DNA of 64,000 nucleotides, from contig OY969623.1 of assembly GCA_963701675.1 (NCBI GenBank), forward strand, positions 7,502,001 to 7,566,000, in the 5' to 3' direction. This document shows, piece by piece, positions 17,607 to 26,868 of the stretch. Positions within the stretch are counted from its first letter, which is position 1. Every line of letters begins with the position of its first letter. Position numbers and translations under genes: made by a program. This stretch comes from G963701675 sp963701675 (lineage in GTDB: Bacteria > Planctomycetota > Planctomycetia > Gemmatales > Gemmataceae). Under the pieces are notes generated by a model. That model did no database searches and was not told the origin of the DNA. It worked only from the letters and a program-made list of their open reading frames with translations.

Positions 17607-18371
17607 TTAGATCAAACTCTCAAGCAGGTATTTGAGTTTGCGGACTTCTTGCTCCATGATCCACGGAGCGTCGGGAACGTCATAAATCTCAACGCTCAGA
17701 AGCCGGTTGTACTGCTGACGCATGAGCTGCGTCACGATGCGGCCGTATTCGATCTCGCCTTGTCCGACGCGGACTTGGAATTCATTTTCGTTCCGGCCGG
17801 TGTCTCGCAAGTGGATGTGGCGAACAAACGGAAACACATCATCAAAGTTGCGACCACCGTTGGGCCCTACCATGTAATGGCTTGGGTCAAGAGTAAGCCC
17901 AAGTCCCGGAACTTGGCGGCACAATTCAATGGTGGCGTCCGGCAATTCCGTTAGCGTGCCAACACGGTTCTCGACGCAAAGCACGGCCCCTTCTTGTTGG
18001 CAGAGGTGTACGAGGCGCTGAAGCCGTTCAACTTCAGCGTCAAAATCCGCGCTGGTTGGCGCCGCCGGGATCGTAAGCAGTGAAACCTGGGAAATACGGG
18101 CGAGATGGCAAATCGCACGAAGTTTCTGAGATGCATCCCCATTGCTCATTGGATCGAGCTCAACCGTGAACGCCGCCGGCGAAAGGCTCGGGCCGATTCG
18201 AATTCGCTGCGCCGCCGCGATGGTGTCTGCAACCACCTCCGATGGCTTTAGGTGCGGTCCTGCTTCGTCGATGGCGACTTCGAGTTTGTTGAATTCCAAC
18301 TCGTCAATCGTCCGCAATGCCCGCTCGAGCGGGTATTTGGTAAAGCAAAGTGTCGAGCACGCTACGAACAC
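17607..18371 (-). CDS. Sugar phosphate isomerase/epimerase (xylose isomerase-like TIM barrel)
   Basis: 254 residues from GTG 18371 (GAGACA just upstream), starting MFVACSTLCF. It has TIM-barrel strands with EVAIDEAGPH, VLCVENRVGTLTELPDA (metal-binding Glu), LTLDPSHYM (Asp/His ligand), VRHIHLRDTGRNENEFQVRVGQGEIEYG (His, Asp) and LLSVEIYD (Glu), the ligand pattern of PF01261 (AP_endonuc_2) isomerases. The substrate is unknown. It is the last gene of the six-gene minus-strand operon that starts at 22375, though an 92-bp gap separates it from yjbQ. Confidence 0.87.
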   Translation of the reverse strand: MFVACSTLCFTKYPLERALRTIDELEFNKLEVAIDEAGPHLKPSEVVADTIAAAQRIRIGPSLSPAAFTVELDPMSNGDASQKLRAICHLARISQVSLLTIPAAPTSADFDAEVERLQRLVHLCQQEGAVLCVENRVGTLTELPDATIELCRQVPGLGLTLDPSHYMVGPNGGRNFDDVFPFVRHIHLRDTGRNENEFQVRVGQGEIEYGRIVTQLMRQQYNRLLSVEIYDVPDAPWIMEQEVRKLKYLLESLI

Positions 18372-18463
18372 GGCTGTCTCCCTGTCATCCAATGACAAAC
18401 GGACGCTGAGCGGACACCACTGCGGGGGCGGCACTATACCGGGGAAACCGTGCGAATCAAGCC

Positions 18464-18880
18464 CTACTCGCCGACAATGGTGATCACGACCGTCCGTTGT
18501 CGGGCACGCACGTCACATTCGAGGTGGAAAATCTGCTGCCACTCACCGAGATACAATTCGCCGTCACGAATGGGAACTGTAAGGGACGGCCCCAGAATCG
18601 TCGCTTGCAAATGCGAATGGCCGTTGCCGTCGTGCCACGCCTGTTCGTGACCGTAGTGTGTTCCTGGAGGAATGAGACGATTGAGCAAATCGGGCAAGTC
18701 CTTCTGCAATCCCGGTTCAAATTCGATCGTGCCGATAGCCGCTGTGCTGCCGACGTTGAAGACATGAACGACACCCGTCTTCACACCGGATGTACGAACA
18801 GCCGCGCTGACTCGTTCCGTCAGGTCGTGCATGTCGCTCTGTCCACGGGTTTGCACCGTGATTTGGCTTTGATGAAGCAT
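18464..18880 (-). CDS. YjbQ/UPF0047 family protein
   Basis: 138 residues from ATG 18880 (GGTAAG upstream), the usual family length. It has the conserved HVFNVGSTAAIGTIEFEPGLQKDL, then HEQAWHDGNGHSHLQATILGPSLTVPI and the C-terminal YLGEWQQIFHLECD...RRTVVITIVGE-type ending. The His cluster in the GNGHSHL motif is thought to bind metal. Some members have secondary thiamine phosphate synthase activity in vitro, but the physiological role is unsettled. The gene is 7 bp downstream of the hydroxyacid dehydrogenase gene, so they are certainly co-transcribed. Confidence 0.92.
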   Translation of the reverse strand: MLHQSQITVQTRGQSDMHDLTERVSAAVRTSGVKTGVVHVFNVGSTAAIGTIEFEPGLQKDLPDLLNRLIPPGTHYGHEQAWHDGNGHSHLQATILGPSLTVPIRDGELYLGEWQQIFHLECDVRARQRTVVITIVGE

Positions 18881-18887
18881 CGGTCGC

Positions 18888-19868
18888 TTACCAACGGAAT
18901 ATGCTCCGTACTTCTGGATTAACAATCTTCTCCGCCGGCCATTTTCCGCGGCTCAGATCCACAATCGCCTGTGCTGCCGACACAGCCATGTCACTCATCA
19001 ATTGCACGTCGACGCCGGCAACGTGCGGCGTCATTACCACGTTGTCCAACGCGAAGAGCGGATTGACTCCCGGCGGCTCCGTTTCGAAGACATCCAATCC
19101 AGCGCCCGCAAGTCGCTTGTTCACGAGGGCGTCAAGCAAATCGTCCTCGCAAACCAAGCCGCCGCGCGCCGTATTAATTAGAAACGCGGTCGGCTTCATC
19201 AAGGCCAGCGTCCGGCGGTTGATCATGTGCCTTGTTTCCGGTATTAGCGGCACGTGCAACGAGACAATATCCGACTCGGCCAGCAACTGTTCGAATGGTA
19301 CGAGCGGAATGCCATGTTCAGTAATGAAGCCGGCGTCGGGACAGGTCTCGCAACCCAAAACTTTCATTTTGAACGCGGCGGCGCGCATGGCGACCGTCCT
19401 TCCAATGCGGCCGAGGCCGGCGATGCCCAAGGTGCGGCCGCGCAAGGGCAGTGTGGGATGGCGGGGCCACAGCCCTGCTTTGATCTTGATGTGACTCGCC
19501 ACGACGCGCTTAGTCACCGCAAAGATAAGCGCGAACGTCAATTCGGCGACGGCATCTTGGTTAGTGCCCGGCGTGATGGTAACGACGATTCCCCGAGCAG
19601 TGGCAGCCGGGACATCAACTGCATCGTATCCAACACCAGCGCGGGCGATGACACGAAGCTCCGGAGCGGTGTCGAGAACGGCCGGCGTGTACGGCTCGGA
19701 ACTGCACAAGACGGCGCGTACGCCGTTCAAGAGTGGAATCACTTCCTCGGCTCTGAGGGGATGCGCAACCGTTGGGAACGTGCACTCAAAGCCGGCCGTT
19801 CTTAGAATCTCTGCGTACGGCCCGTCGCCCGTAAACAGCGGGACAGGGGTGACCAACACTTTCGGCAT
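18888..19868 (-). CDS. D-isomer-specific 2-hydroxyacid dehydrogenase
   Basis: 326 residues. The NAD-binding motif is GIAGLGRIGRTVAMRAAAF (about 150-168), followed by VLGCETCPD. Catalytic residues sit in INTARGGLVCEDD (Arg), the TEPPGVNPLF region (Glu) and TPHVAGVDV (His). The N-terminal catalytic domain contains VIARAGVGYDAVDVPAATARGI. It is nearest in pattern to D-3-phosphoglycerate dehydrogenase and hydroxypyruvate/glyoxylate reductases, but lacks a C-terminal ACT domain. In this operon, with a hydroxypyruvate-isomerase-like gene, reduction of hydroxypyruvate or a similar 2-keto acid is a reasonable guess. Confidence 0.92.
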   Translation of the reverse strand: MPKVLVTPVPLFTGDGPYAEILRTAGFECTFPTVAHPLRAEEVIPLLNGVRAVLCSSEPYTPAVLDTAPELRVIARAGVGYDAVDVPAATARGIVVTITPGTNQDAVAELTFALIFAVTKRVVASHIKIKAGLWPRHPTLPLRGRTLGIAGLGRIGRTVAMRAAAFKMKVLGCETCPDAGFITEHGIPLVPFEQLLAESDIVSLHVPLIPETRHMINRRTLALMKPTAFLINTARGGLVCEDDLLDALVNKRLAGAGLDVFETEPPGVNPLFALDNVVMTPHVAGVDVQLMSDMAVSAAQAIVDLSRGKWPAEKIVNPEVRSIFRW

Positions 19869-19891
19869 GGTGTCCTTAGTTTATGTAACGA

Positions 19892-20809
19892 TTACAGGAA
19901 GTCCGTCTCGTACCCGCGACCTAGAAGCAATCTTCTAAGCCACGTCTGAAGCTCTTCTGATTTCCGAAGGAATATCGCGTCTGCCTCATCGAGTGTTACT
20001 CGTCGAAACCGGATCGAATCTCCGGGCCGGAGTTGCCCGATCTTGTCGATATCCGCACTGATGACCTGCGCGATCTTCGGATAGCCGCCGATTGTCTGTG
20101 CGTCGACGCCGAGGACGACGCCCTGGCCGTCGCGCGTAACTTGCACCGAGCCGGGACAAACCGGCTCGGACACCATTTCGCGATCGGGCTTTGATATGGC
20201 ACTCCCCGCAAGTCGCAACCCGATGCGATTGCTTGTCGGACTTACCTCGAAAGCTTGGTCATACAATTCATTCAAATCGAACCAGTCGGATTGGTTTCCA
20301 TCGATGGTCCGCAGCACGGTAGGCTCCTCATTCCAGGTTCCGGCGGGCAATATGAAACGTGACACGATGGAATGGGATTCACACTCAATTGTCGCGCCGG
20401 TCTTGAGTGGGCGGAACGATGATTGGCTTCCCAGAATTGATTTGGATCGTAATCCGCCGCGAACGCAGAGATAAGCCCGCATCCCTGCGTCAGCGTCGCC
20501 AAGATGCAACTTTTCTCCTGCTTGCAGAGTAAACGTTTTGGAGGGCGTAAGCTGTTGACGATCAGTCGAAAGCGAAAACGGCGCACCAAAGACGACGCAT
20601 CCAATATCACATTCGGCGACGATGGTAGGCCCCGACAGGCACATCTCTAGTGCGGCTGCGTCGGGCGGATTGCCGACCAGGGCATTACCGATAGCAAGTG
20701 ACCAGCAGTCGGCAGCGCCGCCAACGGGTACGCCCAGGCTGCGGTGGTGCTCGCGGCCGAAATCAACCAGCATCGTATGAAGTCCGGCCGACAAAAGACG
20801 GATGGTCAT
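19892..20809 (-). CDS. pxpC: 5-oxoprolinase subunit C (PxpC/KipA-like)
   Basis: 305 residues from ATG 20809, overlapping the pxpA stop by 4 bp. Recognised by MLVDFGREHHRSLGVPVGGAADCWSLAIGNALVGNP, AYLCVRGGL, SEPVCPGSVQVTRDGQGVVLGVDAQTIGGYPKIAQVISADIDKIGQLRPGD, all hallmark stretches of the biotin-dependent carboxyltransferase-like PxpC family. With PxpA and PxpB it makes the ATP-dependent bacterial 5-oxoprolinase that opens pyroglutamate to glutamate. The PxpB gene, normally adjacent, is not in this operon. Confidence 0.92.
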   Translation of the reverse strand: MTIRLLSAGLHTMLVDFGREHHRSLGVPVGGAADCWSLAIGNALVGNPPDAAALEMCLSGPTIVAECDIGCVVFGAPFSLSTDRQQLTPSKTFTLQAGEKLHLGDADAGMRAYLCVRGGLRSKSILGSQSSFRPLKTGATIECESHSIVSRFILPAGTWNEEPTVLRTIDGNQSDWFDLNELYDQAFEVSPTSNRIGLRLAGSAISKPDREMVSEPVCPGSVQVTRDGQGVVLGVDAQTIGGYPKIAQVISADIDKIGQLRPGDSIRFRRVTLDEADAIFLRKSEELQTWLRRLLLGRGYETDFL

Positions 20810-21507
20810 TGAGCATCGAATGGAACGATACGGTGTCCCGCGGCGGTGAGTGCAGCGCGCAGCGCTTGAACGAATTCCAGCGCATGCGCAGTATCGCCGT
20901 GAACACAGATCGTTCGAATTCCCTTCTGAGTGATAAGCCACTCGGTCTGTCTCACCGCATCCGCAGAATCGCTGATCATTGCAGTAGGGTCGCTACGCCG
21001 GACCAGGTTTCCATCGGGAAGGTACCGCCGGTCGGCAAATCCCTCCGCGACGAACGTGCATCGGCCATCACAAGCGGCTTCAAGACGCGAGCCCGGCATG
21101 CCGACCACCGGCATCCCATAAAGTACCGCGGCTTTCACAATGGGCGTGGCAACGGCGTCATCGCGGCACGCAAGGTTATACAGTGCGCCATGGGGCTTGA
21201 TGTGTCGGATGACTGTCCCGACGGCCTTCGCCACCCCGATCAAAGCTCCAATCTGATAAACGCAGTCCTCAAACACCTGTCGATCGGTTCGAGGCAGTTC
21301 TTGGCGGCCGAAGTGCTCGCGGTCGGGAAAGCCTGGATGAGCGCCGCAACGGACTCCGTGCTTCGCCGCGATGTCAAGCGTCTTCCACATGCTGGAGGCG
21401 TCGCCGGCATGATAACCGCAAGCAATGTTCACCGATGTGACGAGCGGAATGATGTCGGCGTCGGCGGGGCTGCCTTCGCCAACGTCGGAATTGATATCGA
21501 TGTCCAT
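20806..21507 (-). CDS. pxpA: 5-oxoprolinase subunit A (PxpA, LamB/YcsF family)
   Basis: 233 residues starting MDIDINSDVGEG, the family's invariant N-terminal DxNxDxGE. Also SVNIACGYHAGDASSM, GAHPGFPDREHFGR, HIKPHGALYN and ICVHGDTAHALEF. The length is close to the usual 240-255. It provides the TIM-barrel-like catalytic subunit of bacterial 5-oxoprolinase together with PxpB/PxpC. It overlaps pxpC by ATGA and lies 4 bp after the isomerase gene, so the group is one transcript. Confidence 0.94.
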   Translation of the reverse strand: MDIDINSDVGEGSPADADIIPLVTSVNIACGYHAGDASSMWKTLDIAAKHGVRCGAHPGFPDREHFGRQELPRTDRQVFEDCVYQIGALIGVAKAVGTVIRHIKPHGALYNLACRDDAVATPIVKAAVLYGMPVVGMPGSRLEAACDGRCTFVAEGFADRRYLPDGNLVRRSDPTAMISDSADAVRQTEWLITQKGIRTICVHGDTAHALEFVQALRAALTAAGHRIVPFDAQ

Positions 21508-21511
21508 GGAC

Positions 21512-22375
21512 TTACACGTCGCAAATCTGAAAGCCTTGCGCCAGCGATGCCAAAGGGTCTCGTTTGGGTATAAACTCTTGTCCGAGATAGCCCGTGTAGC
21601 CTGTTTCCAAAATCGCCCTCACGATTGCCGGGTAGTGCAGTTCTTGAGAGGCGTCGATTTCGTTTCGCCCCGGCACGCCGCCTGTATGGTAATGGCCGAT
21701 GAACTCCTTGTGTTTTTGAATGGTGCGGATGACGTCTCCTTCCATGATCTGCATGTGGTAGATGTCGTATAGCAGCTTCAAGTTCGGAGACGCGACCTTC
21801 CGGCATAGCTTCACGCCCCATTCGGTGCGGTCGTACATGTAGTCCTTGTGATCAATCTTGCTGTTCAGGCCTTCCATGCAGATGGTGATTTTGTTCTTTT
21901 CCGCAAAGCCGACGACACGCTTGAGGCCAACTACGCAGTTTTCCAATCCTTCGTCGTCGGACATACCACGACGATTACCCGACATGCAGATAACACTCGG
22001 CAGCCCTTCCGCCGCGGCGAACTCGATGTGTGCGCGCAGTTCCGACTCGATCCACTCATGATTCTCTTTGCGATTCAGGCCATCGGCAATCGATTTGCAT
22101 CGGACCATGGCGCACGTCAAACCAAGCGGCTTGATGACCTTGTATTGGTCCGGCGTCAACAGCTCGATGGACTTGTAACCGATGCGGGCCGATTCCGCGG
22201 CAAGTTTTTCCAGCGGCACGGTGCCGTAGCACCATTGGCACACCGACTGTTTCAGATTGCCGCGCGTTCGCATCGGTTCCAGGGCCTCGGTCCGGGGCGG
22301 AACCGCCTGCGATACTGCGGCGACACCGGCGGCCTGAATGGCTTGTCGACGGCTGATCCGATCGTTGCGCTTCAT
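21512..22375 (-). CDS. Tat-exported hydroxypyruvate isomerase-like protein
   Basis: 287 residues with a twin-arginine leader (ISRRQAIQAAGVAAVSQA). The barrel has ICMEGLNSKIDHKDYM (Glu, His), LKLLYDIYHMQIMEGDVI (Asp, His), IGHYHTGGVPGRNEID (His) and YLGQEFIPK (Glu), which is the metal-site set of the Hyi/PF01261 isomerases. Planctomycetes have many exported members of this fold. It is the first gene of the minus-strand operon with pxpA and pxpC and is divergent from the PQQ gene at 22470. Confidence 0.88.
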   Translation of the reverse strand: MKRNDRISRRQAIQAAGVAAVSQAVPPRTEALEPMRTRGNLKQSVCQWCYGTVPLEKLAAESARIGYKSIELLTPDQYKVIKPLGLTCAMVRCKSIADGLNRKENHEWIESELRAHIEFAAAEGLPSVICMSGNRRGMSDDEGLENCVVGLKRVVGFAEKNKITICMEGLNSKIDHKDYMYDRTEWGVKLCRKVASPNLKLLYDIYHMQIMEGDVIRTIQKHKEFIGHYHTGGVPGRNEIDASQELHYPAIVRAILETGYTGYLGQEFIPKRDPLASLAQGFQICDV

Positions 22376-22469
22376 GTTGGTGATCCCATTGCGCCCGTTA
22401 AGCGGGCGGGGCCTTCACGCTGATTCGAAGAGACGTTATTCTATTAGCACCACTAGTCAGGGTGCATTC

Positions 22470-23747
22470 ATGCGTTCGGCTTCCATCGTCATTTTCCTTT
22501 GCGTCGGCATGACGTCCTCGGCCGATAATTGGCCTCAATGGCGCGGACCCACCGGCGATAGCACTTGCGCCGAGACGAAGCTCCCGCTCAAATGGAGCGC
22601 GCAAGACAATCTATTGTGGAAAACCACAATTCCGGGCGAAGGCGCGAGCACTCCGGCTGTTTGGGGCGATGCAATCTTTGTTTCATCGCAGGACGATGAC
22701 AAATTGCTCCTTCTGCGACTCAACAAACTTACCGGTGCGATTGAGTGGTCACGGCAGGTCGGACAGGCGAAAACACCGCGGGGCGGGGCGTCGGGAAAAG
22801 ATGGCGGCCGTCGCCGTCAGAAGTTTCACGAATTGCATAACCTGGCGAGTCCATCTCCCGTAACCGACGGCGAACGTGTCGTCGTTCATTTCGGCACCGG
22901 CGATCTTGCGGCCTATGATTTTTCCGGCCGACAACTTTGGAATCGTAATCTTCAGAACGATCATGGACGGTACACCATTTGGTGGGGGCATGCCAACAGC
23001 CCCGTGATGCACGGTAATCTGGTCATTTCCGTGTGCATGCAAGATTCACTTAGTGACCTCGGAGCGAAACCATCAGAGAGTTACGTCGTCGCCCATGATA
23101 AACAAACGGGGAAGGAAGTTTGGAAGACGCTGCGAATGACCAACGCGACGGCGGAAGAATGCGATTCCTACATCACGCCCGTCTTCCACCGGAACGCCGA
23201 AGGCGTCGAAATGATAGTCGTCGGCGGCGACACGATGGATGCGTACGATCCGCTTAACGGTAAGCGCCTCTGGCAGGTACCCGGATTGGCGAAGTCGCGA
23301 ATCATCACCGGTCCTACGGTGGCCAACGGTACTGTTTATGCCACGCGCGGAATGCGCGGCGACTTGTACGCCGTTCGAACTGGCTCTGACCAGTTCACAT
23401 GGAAATTTGGCAAGGGAACGCCGGACTCATGCTGTCCTGTCGTATGGAAAGACCTGGTATTCTGGGTCAGTGACGACGGGATCGCTCGTTGTCACAACGC
23501 CATTACAGGCGAGGAGAAATGGGTGGAGCGGCTGGGCACGGACTTCAAGGCTTCCCCTGTTGCAGCTGCCGGACGCATCTACTTCCTGGATCGCGGTGGC
23601 AAATGCACGATTGTGGAAGCTACGGATAAGTTCAAGAAGCTTGCCGAAAACTTAATTGATGATGAAATGAAGGCATCGCCTGCTATGGCGGATGGGAGAA
23701 TCTACCTTCGCGGAAAGAATGCCGTCTATTGTATTGGCAATGAATGA
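22470..23747 (+). CDS. PQQ-like beta-propeller secreted protein
   Basis: 425 residues from ATG 22470. A short signal peptide (MRSASIVIFLCVGMTSSA) leads into DNWPQWRGPTGDST, the standard opening of planctomycete PQQ_2 proteins. Eight or so propeller blades follow, with W-docking motifs such as TGAIEWSRQVG, YDFSGRQLWNRNL, KQTGKEVWKTL, PLNGKRLWQVPG, ITGEEKWVERLG. No CxxCH and no classical quinoprotein active-site motif are seen, so enzymatic activity is uncertain. The stop overlaps the region just before the esterase gene, and a second PQQ gene follows that. Confidence 0.9.
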   Translation: MRSASIVIFLCVGMTSSADNWPQWRGPTGDSTCAETKLPLKWSAQDNLLWKTTIPGEGASTPAVWGDAIFVSSQDDDKLLLLRLNKLTGAIEWSRQVGQAKTPRGGASGKDGGRRRQKFHELHNLASPSPVTDGERVVVHFGTGDLAAYDFSGRQLWNRNLQNDHGRYTIWWGHANSPVMHGNLVISVCMQDSLSDLGAKPSESYVVAHDKQTGKEVWKTLRMTNATAEECDSYITPVFHRNAEGVEMIVVGGDTMDAYDPLNGKRLWQVPGLAKSRIITGPTVANGTVYATRGMRGDLYAVRTGSDQFTWKFGKGTPDSCCPVVWKDLVFWVSDDGIARCHNAITGEEKWVERLGTDFKASPVAAAGRIYFLDRGGKCTIVEATDKFKKLAENLIDDEMKASPAMADGRIYLRGKNAVYCIGNE

Positions 23748-23770
23748 ACTCCTTTTCTTATGAGCTAGCT

Positions 23771-24694
23771 ATGAAATCGATTCTCATCACCCTCGCAGTC
23801 CTGTGCAGTCCCGCGATCACTTGGGCCCAAGATTCGGCCGAGTACAGCCGAAAACAAGACGTCGTTTACGGGCGAAAGTTCGGAACGGCGCTCACGATGG
23901 ACGTCTTCATGCCCAAGAAGCCGAGCGGCGCGGCGGTCATCTGGGTGGTCAGCGGCGGCTGGGTTTCTAGCCCGGAGGCCATCACTCCTCTGTTCGTTAC
24001 GGAGTTCATGAAGCGCGGCTACACCGTGTTCGCCGTTTGTCACGCCTGTCAACCGAAATTCACCATCCCGGAAATCATCCAGGATTTGCACAGGGCCGTT
24101 CGATTTATCCGCCACCATGCCAAGGACTACCATGTCGACCCGGATCGCATTGGCATCACCGGCGGGTCGGCGGGCGGGCACTTGGCGCTGATGCTTGGCA
24201 CGACCGGCGGTCCGGGGAATGAAAAATCCAAGGACCCCGTTGAGCGCGAGTCGAGTAAGGTTCAAGCGGTCGCCTGTTTCTTTCCACCGACGGATTTTTT
24301 GAACTTTGGAACGCCGGGTTATGAATTGAACGCCCGCACCGCTCAACCACGGTTCAAAGCCTCGTTTCTGTATTGTGAGCTGGATAAGACCAGTGGAACC
24401 TTCGTGCAGATCCAGGACGAGGAAAAGGTGCGCGAGATCGGCCGACAGGTTTCGCCCATCACCCATGTCAAGGAAACTGCGGCCCCGACGCTCATCATCC
24501 ACGGCGACAAAGACGATCTGGTGCCGTTGCAGCAATCCGAGATATTCGTCGCCAAGTTGAAACAATCCAAAGTTCCATGCGAGCTTGTTGTCAGGCAGGG
24601 CGCCGGTCACGGCGGCGCCTGGCTGCTTGGGGAACTCAAAGTTTTCGCGGATTGGTTTGACAAACATCTTTCGAAGAAGGAAGCGTCGCGGTAG
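23771..24694 (+). CDS. Secreted alpha/beta hydrolase (esterase/BD-FAE-like)
   Basis: 307 residues from ATG 23771 with a signal peptide (MKSILITLAVLCSPAITWAQ). The fold shows VIWVVSGGWVSS (oxyanion-hole region), IGITGGSAGGHLALMLG (nucleophile Ser in GGSAGG), LIIHGDKDDLVPLQQ (Asp) and RQGAGHGGAWL (His). The arrangement resembles acetyl esterases and cinnamoyl-type polysaccharide esterases. It lies between two PQQ-propeller genes in one transcription direction with short gaps, so the three probably form an operon for processing an extracellular substrate. Confidence 0.9.
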   Translation: MKSILITLAVLCSPAITWAQDSAEYSRKQDVVYGRKFGTALTMDVFMPKKPSGAAVIWVVSGGWVSSPEAITPLFVTEFMKRGYTVFAVCHACQPKFTIPEIIQDLHRAVRFIRHHAKDYHVDPDRIGITGGSAGGHLALMLGTTGGPGNEKSKDPVERESSKVQAVACFFPPTDFLNFGTPGYELNARTAQPRFKASFLYCELDKTSGTFVQIQDEEKVREIGRQVSPITHVKETAAPTLIIHGDKDDLVPLQQSEIFVAKLKQSKVPCELVVRQGAGHGGAWLLGELKVFADWFDKHLSKKEASR

Positions 24695-24718
24695 CCCATG
24701 CAAAAGGCAGGTGGCAAT

Positions 24719-26053
24719 ATGGTGCGCGTATGTTTTGTGGGCCTGTGGGTGCTTATCGCCGCCAACGAAAGCCGGGCGGATGACAATTGGCCCCAGTTCC
24801 GGGGTTCGAAATCGCTGGGAACATCGGCGGCGGCGAATCTTCCGGACACATGGAGTGCTACCGAGAATGTTGCTTGGAAGGTAGAGATCCTCGGCCGCGG
24901 ATGGTCATCGCCGATTGTCTGGGGCAACCGAGTATTTCTGACAACCGTGGTCAGCAAGGATAAGCCCGAGGCGGCCAAAAAAGGGCTGTATATGGGTGGT
25001 GAACGACGGACGCCGCCGACCGATCCTCACAAATGGACCGTGCTGTGTCTCGACCTGAACACCGGTAAGACGTTATGGGAACGAGCAGTACATGAAGGTG
25101 CGCCGGCATTTCCTCGCCATATCAAGAATTCCTATGCGTCCGAGACACCGGTTACCGACGGCGAACGGTTATACGCCTATTTCGGCAATCTCGGTATCTT
25201 CTGTTGCGATCTTAACGGCTCGCCACTGTGGTCCAAGAAACTCGGCACGTTTCGAACCAAGGCGGGATGGGGAACATCGATCTCGCCGGTTGTGTACAAG
25301 GGCAGGGTGTTTCTCGTGAACGACAACGAGGAGCAATCCTTCATGGTGGCATTGGACAGCAAAACGGGCTCGGAGTTATGGCGCGTGCCCAGGGACGAAA
25401 AAACCAACTATGCGACACCGTTCATATGGGAGAACGAACTACGGACCGAACTGATCACGAATGCAACGGGAAAAGTGCGCTCATACGATCTGGAAGGAAA
25501 GCTGCTTTGGGAGTTGGGCGGAATGTCTTCCATCACGGTCCCGACTCCATTCGCGGCGCATGGGCTACTTTACATCGGCTCCGGTTATGTTCTTCAGAAG
25601 AACCGCCCCATGTTCGCCATACGCCCGGGTGCTGCCGGTGACATTTCCCTGAAGGATGGGGAAGAGAAAAACGAATTCGTGGTTTGGTCGCAGCCGCAGG
25701 CGGCTCCCTACAATCCTTCGCCGCTCATCTACGAGGATTATTTCTACGTCCTGCGCGACGGTGGGATGTTCTCCTGTTACGACGCGAAAACCGGCGTGCC
25801 GTCGTACAAGGACCAACGGCTCGGATCGACGGGATTTACGACGTCGCCCTGGGCATACGACGGAAAGATTTTCTGTCTCAACGAAGACGGCGACACATTT
25901 GTGATCCAGGCTGGCCCGGAATTCAAAGCACTCGGTCGAAACAAGCTCGACGAGCTGTGCCTGGCGACCCCCGCCATAGCCGGCGACCGGTTGCTCATTC
26001 GAACCGAGTCGAAACTCTACTGCATTCGCAAGGGTGCGAAATCACCGCAATGA
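24719..26053 (+). CDS. PQQ-like beta-propeller secreted protein
   Basis: 444 residues from ATG 24719 (AGGTGG upstream; ATG 24698 also possible). A signal peptide (MVRVCFVGLWVLIAANESRA) is followed by DDNWPQFRGSKSLGTS and repeated propeller strands: ATENVAWKVEILG, NTGKTLWERAVHEG, NGSPLWSKKLG, KTGSELWRVPRDE, LEGKLLWELGG. It is paralogous to the 22470 product. It begins 24 bases after the esterase stop, supporting co-transcription. Role unknown; such proteins may act as binding or structural propellers and not quinoenzymes. Confidence 0.9.
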   Translation: MVRVCFVGLWVLIAANESRADDNWPQFRGSKSLGTSAAANLPDTWSATENVAWKVEILGRGWSSPIVWGNRVFLTTVVSKDKPEAAKKGLYMGGERRTPPTDPHKWTVLCLDLNTGKTLWERAVHEGAPAFPRHIKNSYASETPVTDGERLYAYFGNLGIFCCDLNGSPLWSKKLGTFRTKAGWGTSISPVVYKGRVFLVNDNEEQSFMVALDSKTGSELWRVPRDEKTNYATPFIWENELRTELITNATGKVRSYDLEGKLLWELGGMSSITVPTPFAAHGLLYIGSGYVLQKNRPMFAIRPGAAGDISLKDGEEKNEFVVWSQPQAAPYNPSPLIYEDYFYVLRDGGMFSCYDAKTGVPSYKDQRLGSTGFTTSPWAYDGKIFCLNEDGDTFVIQAGPEFKALGRNKLDELCLATPAIAGDRLLIRTESKLYCIRKGAKSPQ

Positions 26054-26118
26054 AGTTCGATGGCCCCATCACAATGCACGAGACCTGCGAAAATCGGTGC
26101 TGCTACTAGAATGCCAGT

Positions 26119-26865
26119 ATGAGCAACACCGGTGACGACAGGCCGCATCGGATTGATCAATTCGCAACCACGCACTGGAGCATGATCGTCGCCGCCCGGG
26201 ATCGCGAATCGCCCGCCGCCCAGGAAGCGCTCGCGGAACTGTGCCGTGCCTATTGGTATCCGCTCTACGCCTTTATTCGACGGCAGGGGTACCCGTGGGA
26301 TCAATCTCAAGATCTGACCCAAGGGTTCTTCGCTCGGCTCCTGGAAAAGGACGTACTGGATATCGTGGATCGAAGTAAGGGAAAGTTCCGATCTTTTCTG
26401 ATCGCCGCGTGTTCCCACTACCTGGCCAATGAGCGTGATCGCGAGCGAACCTTGAGGCGTGGCGGCGGTCGGATTCTGGTTCCAATCGATTTCGCGGCGG
26501 CTGAGGATCGTTACAAGCACGAACCGTCGCATTCGACCACGCCGGAGAGGCTCTTCGAACGTCGTTGGGCACTGACTCTTCTAGACCACGTCCTTAACCG
26601 ATTGCGGCGAGAAAACGACGACGCGTCGAAGAGTCGACACTTTGAGGTGATGAAACCATTCTTACTCAAGCAGCCGGATGCCGAACAAAAGTACCGCGAC
26701 GCCGCCGTGAAGCTCGGTATAACGGAAGCTGCCTTTAAGGTTGCCGTCCATCGGATGCGACAGCGGTATCGAGAATTACTGCGTGAAGAAATCGCCCGAA
26801 CCGTGCCGGACGCCGATCATGTCGACGATGAAATCCGCAGCTTGTTCGTCGCGCTCAGCTCGTAG
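26119..26865 (+). CDS. Planctomycete-type ECF sigma factor
   Basis: 248 residues. Region 2 carries FATTHWSMIVAARDRESPAAQEALAELCRAYWYPLYAFIRRQG and DLTQGFFARLLEKDVLDIVDRSKGKFRSFLIAACSHYLANERDRERTLRRGGG; region 4 is DAAVKLGITEAAFKVAVHRMRQRYRELLREEI. This long-linker type with the 'TTxWS...YWYPLYxxxRRxG' signature is abundant in Planctomycetes and Acidobacteria, often beside Ser/Thr kinases. No kinase or anti-sigma is adjacent here. The target promoters are unknown. Confidence 0.92.
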   Translation: MSNTGDDRPHRIDQFATTHWSMIVAARDRESPAAQEALAELCRAYWYPLYAFIRRQGYPWDQSQDLTQGFFARLLEKDVLDIVDRSKGKFRSFLIAACSHYLANERDRERTLRRGGGRILVPIDFAAAEDRYKHEPSHSTTPERLFERRWALTLLDHVLNRLRRENDDASKSRHFEVMKPFLLKQPDAEQKYRDAAVKLGITEAAFKVAVHRMRQRYRELLREEIARTVPDADHVDDEIRSLFVALSS

Positions 26866-26868
26866 CCG

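Noticed and set aside
23765..24703. 312-codon open frame on the minus strand
   Set aside because: Antisense to the esterase gene, which carries a full catalytic triad.
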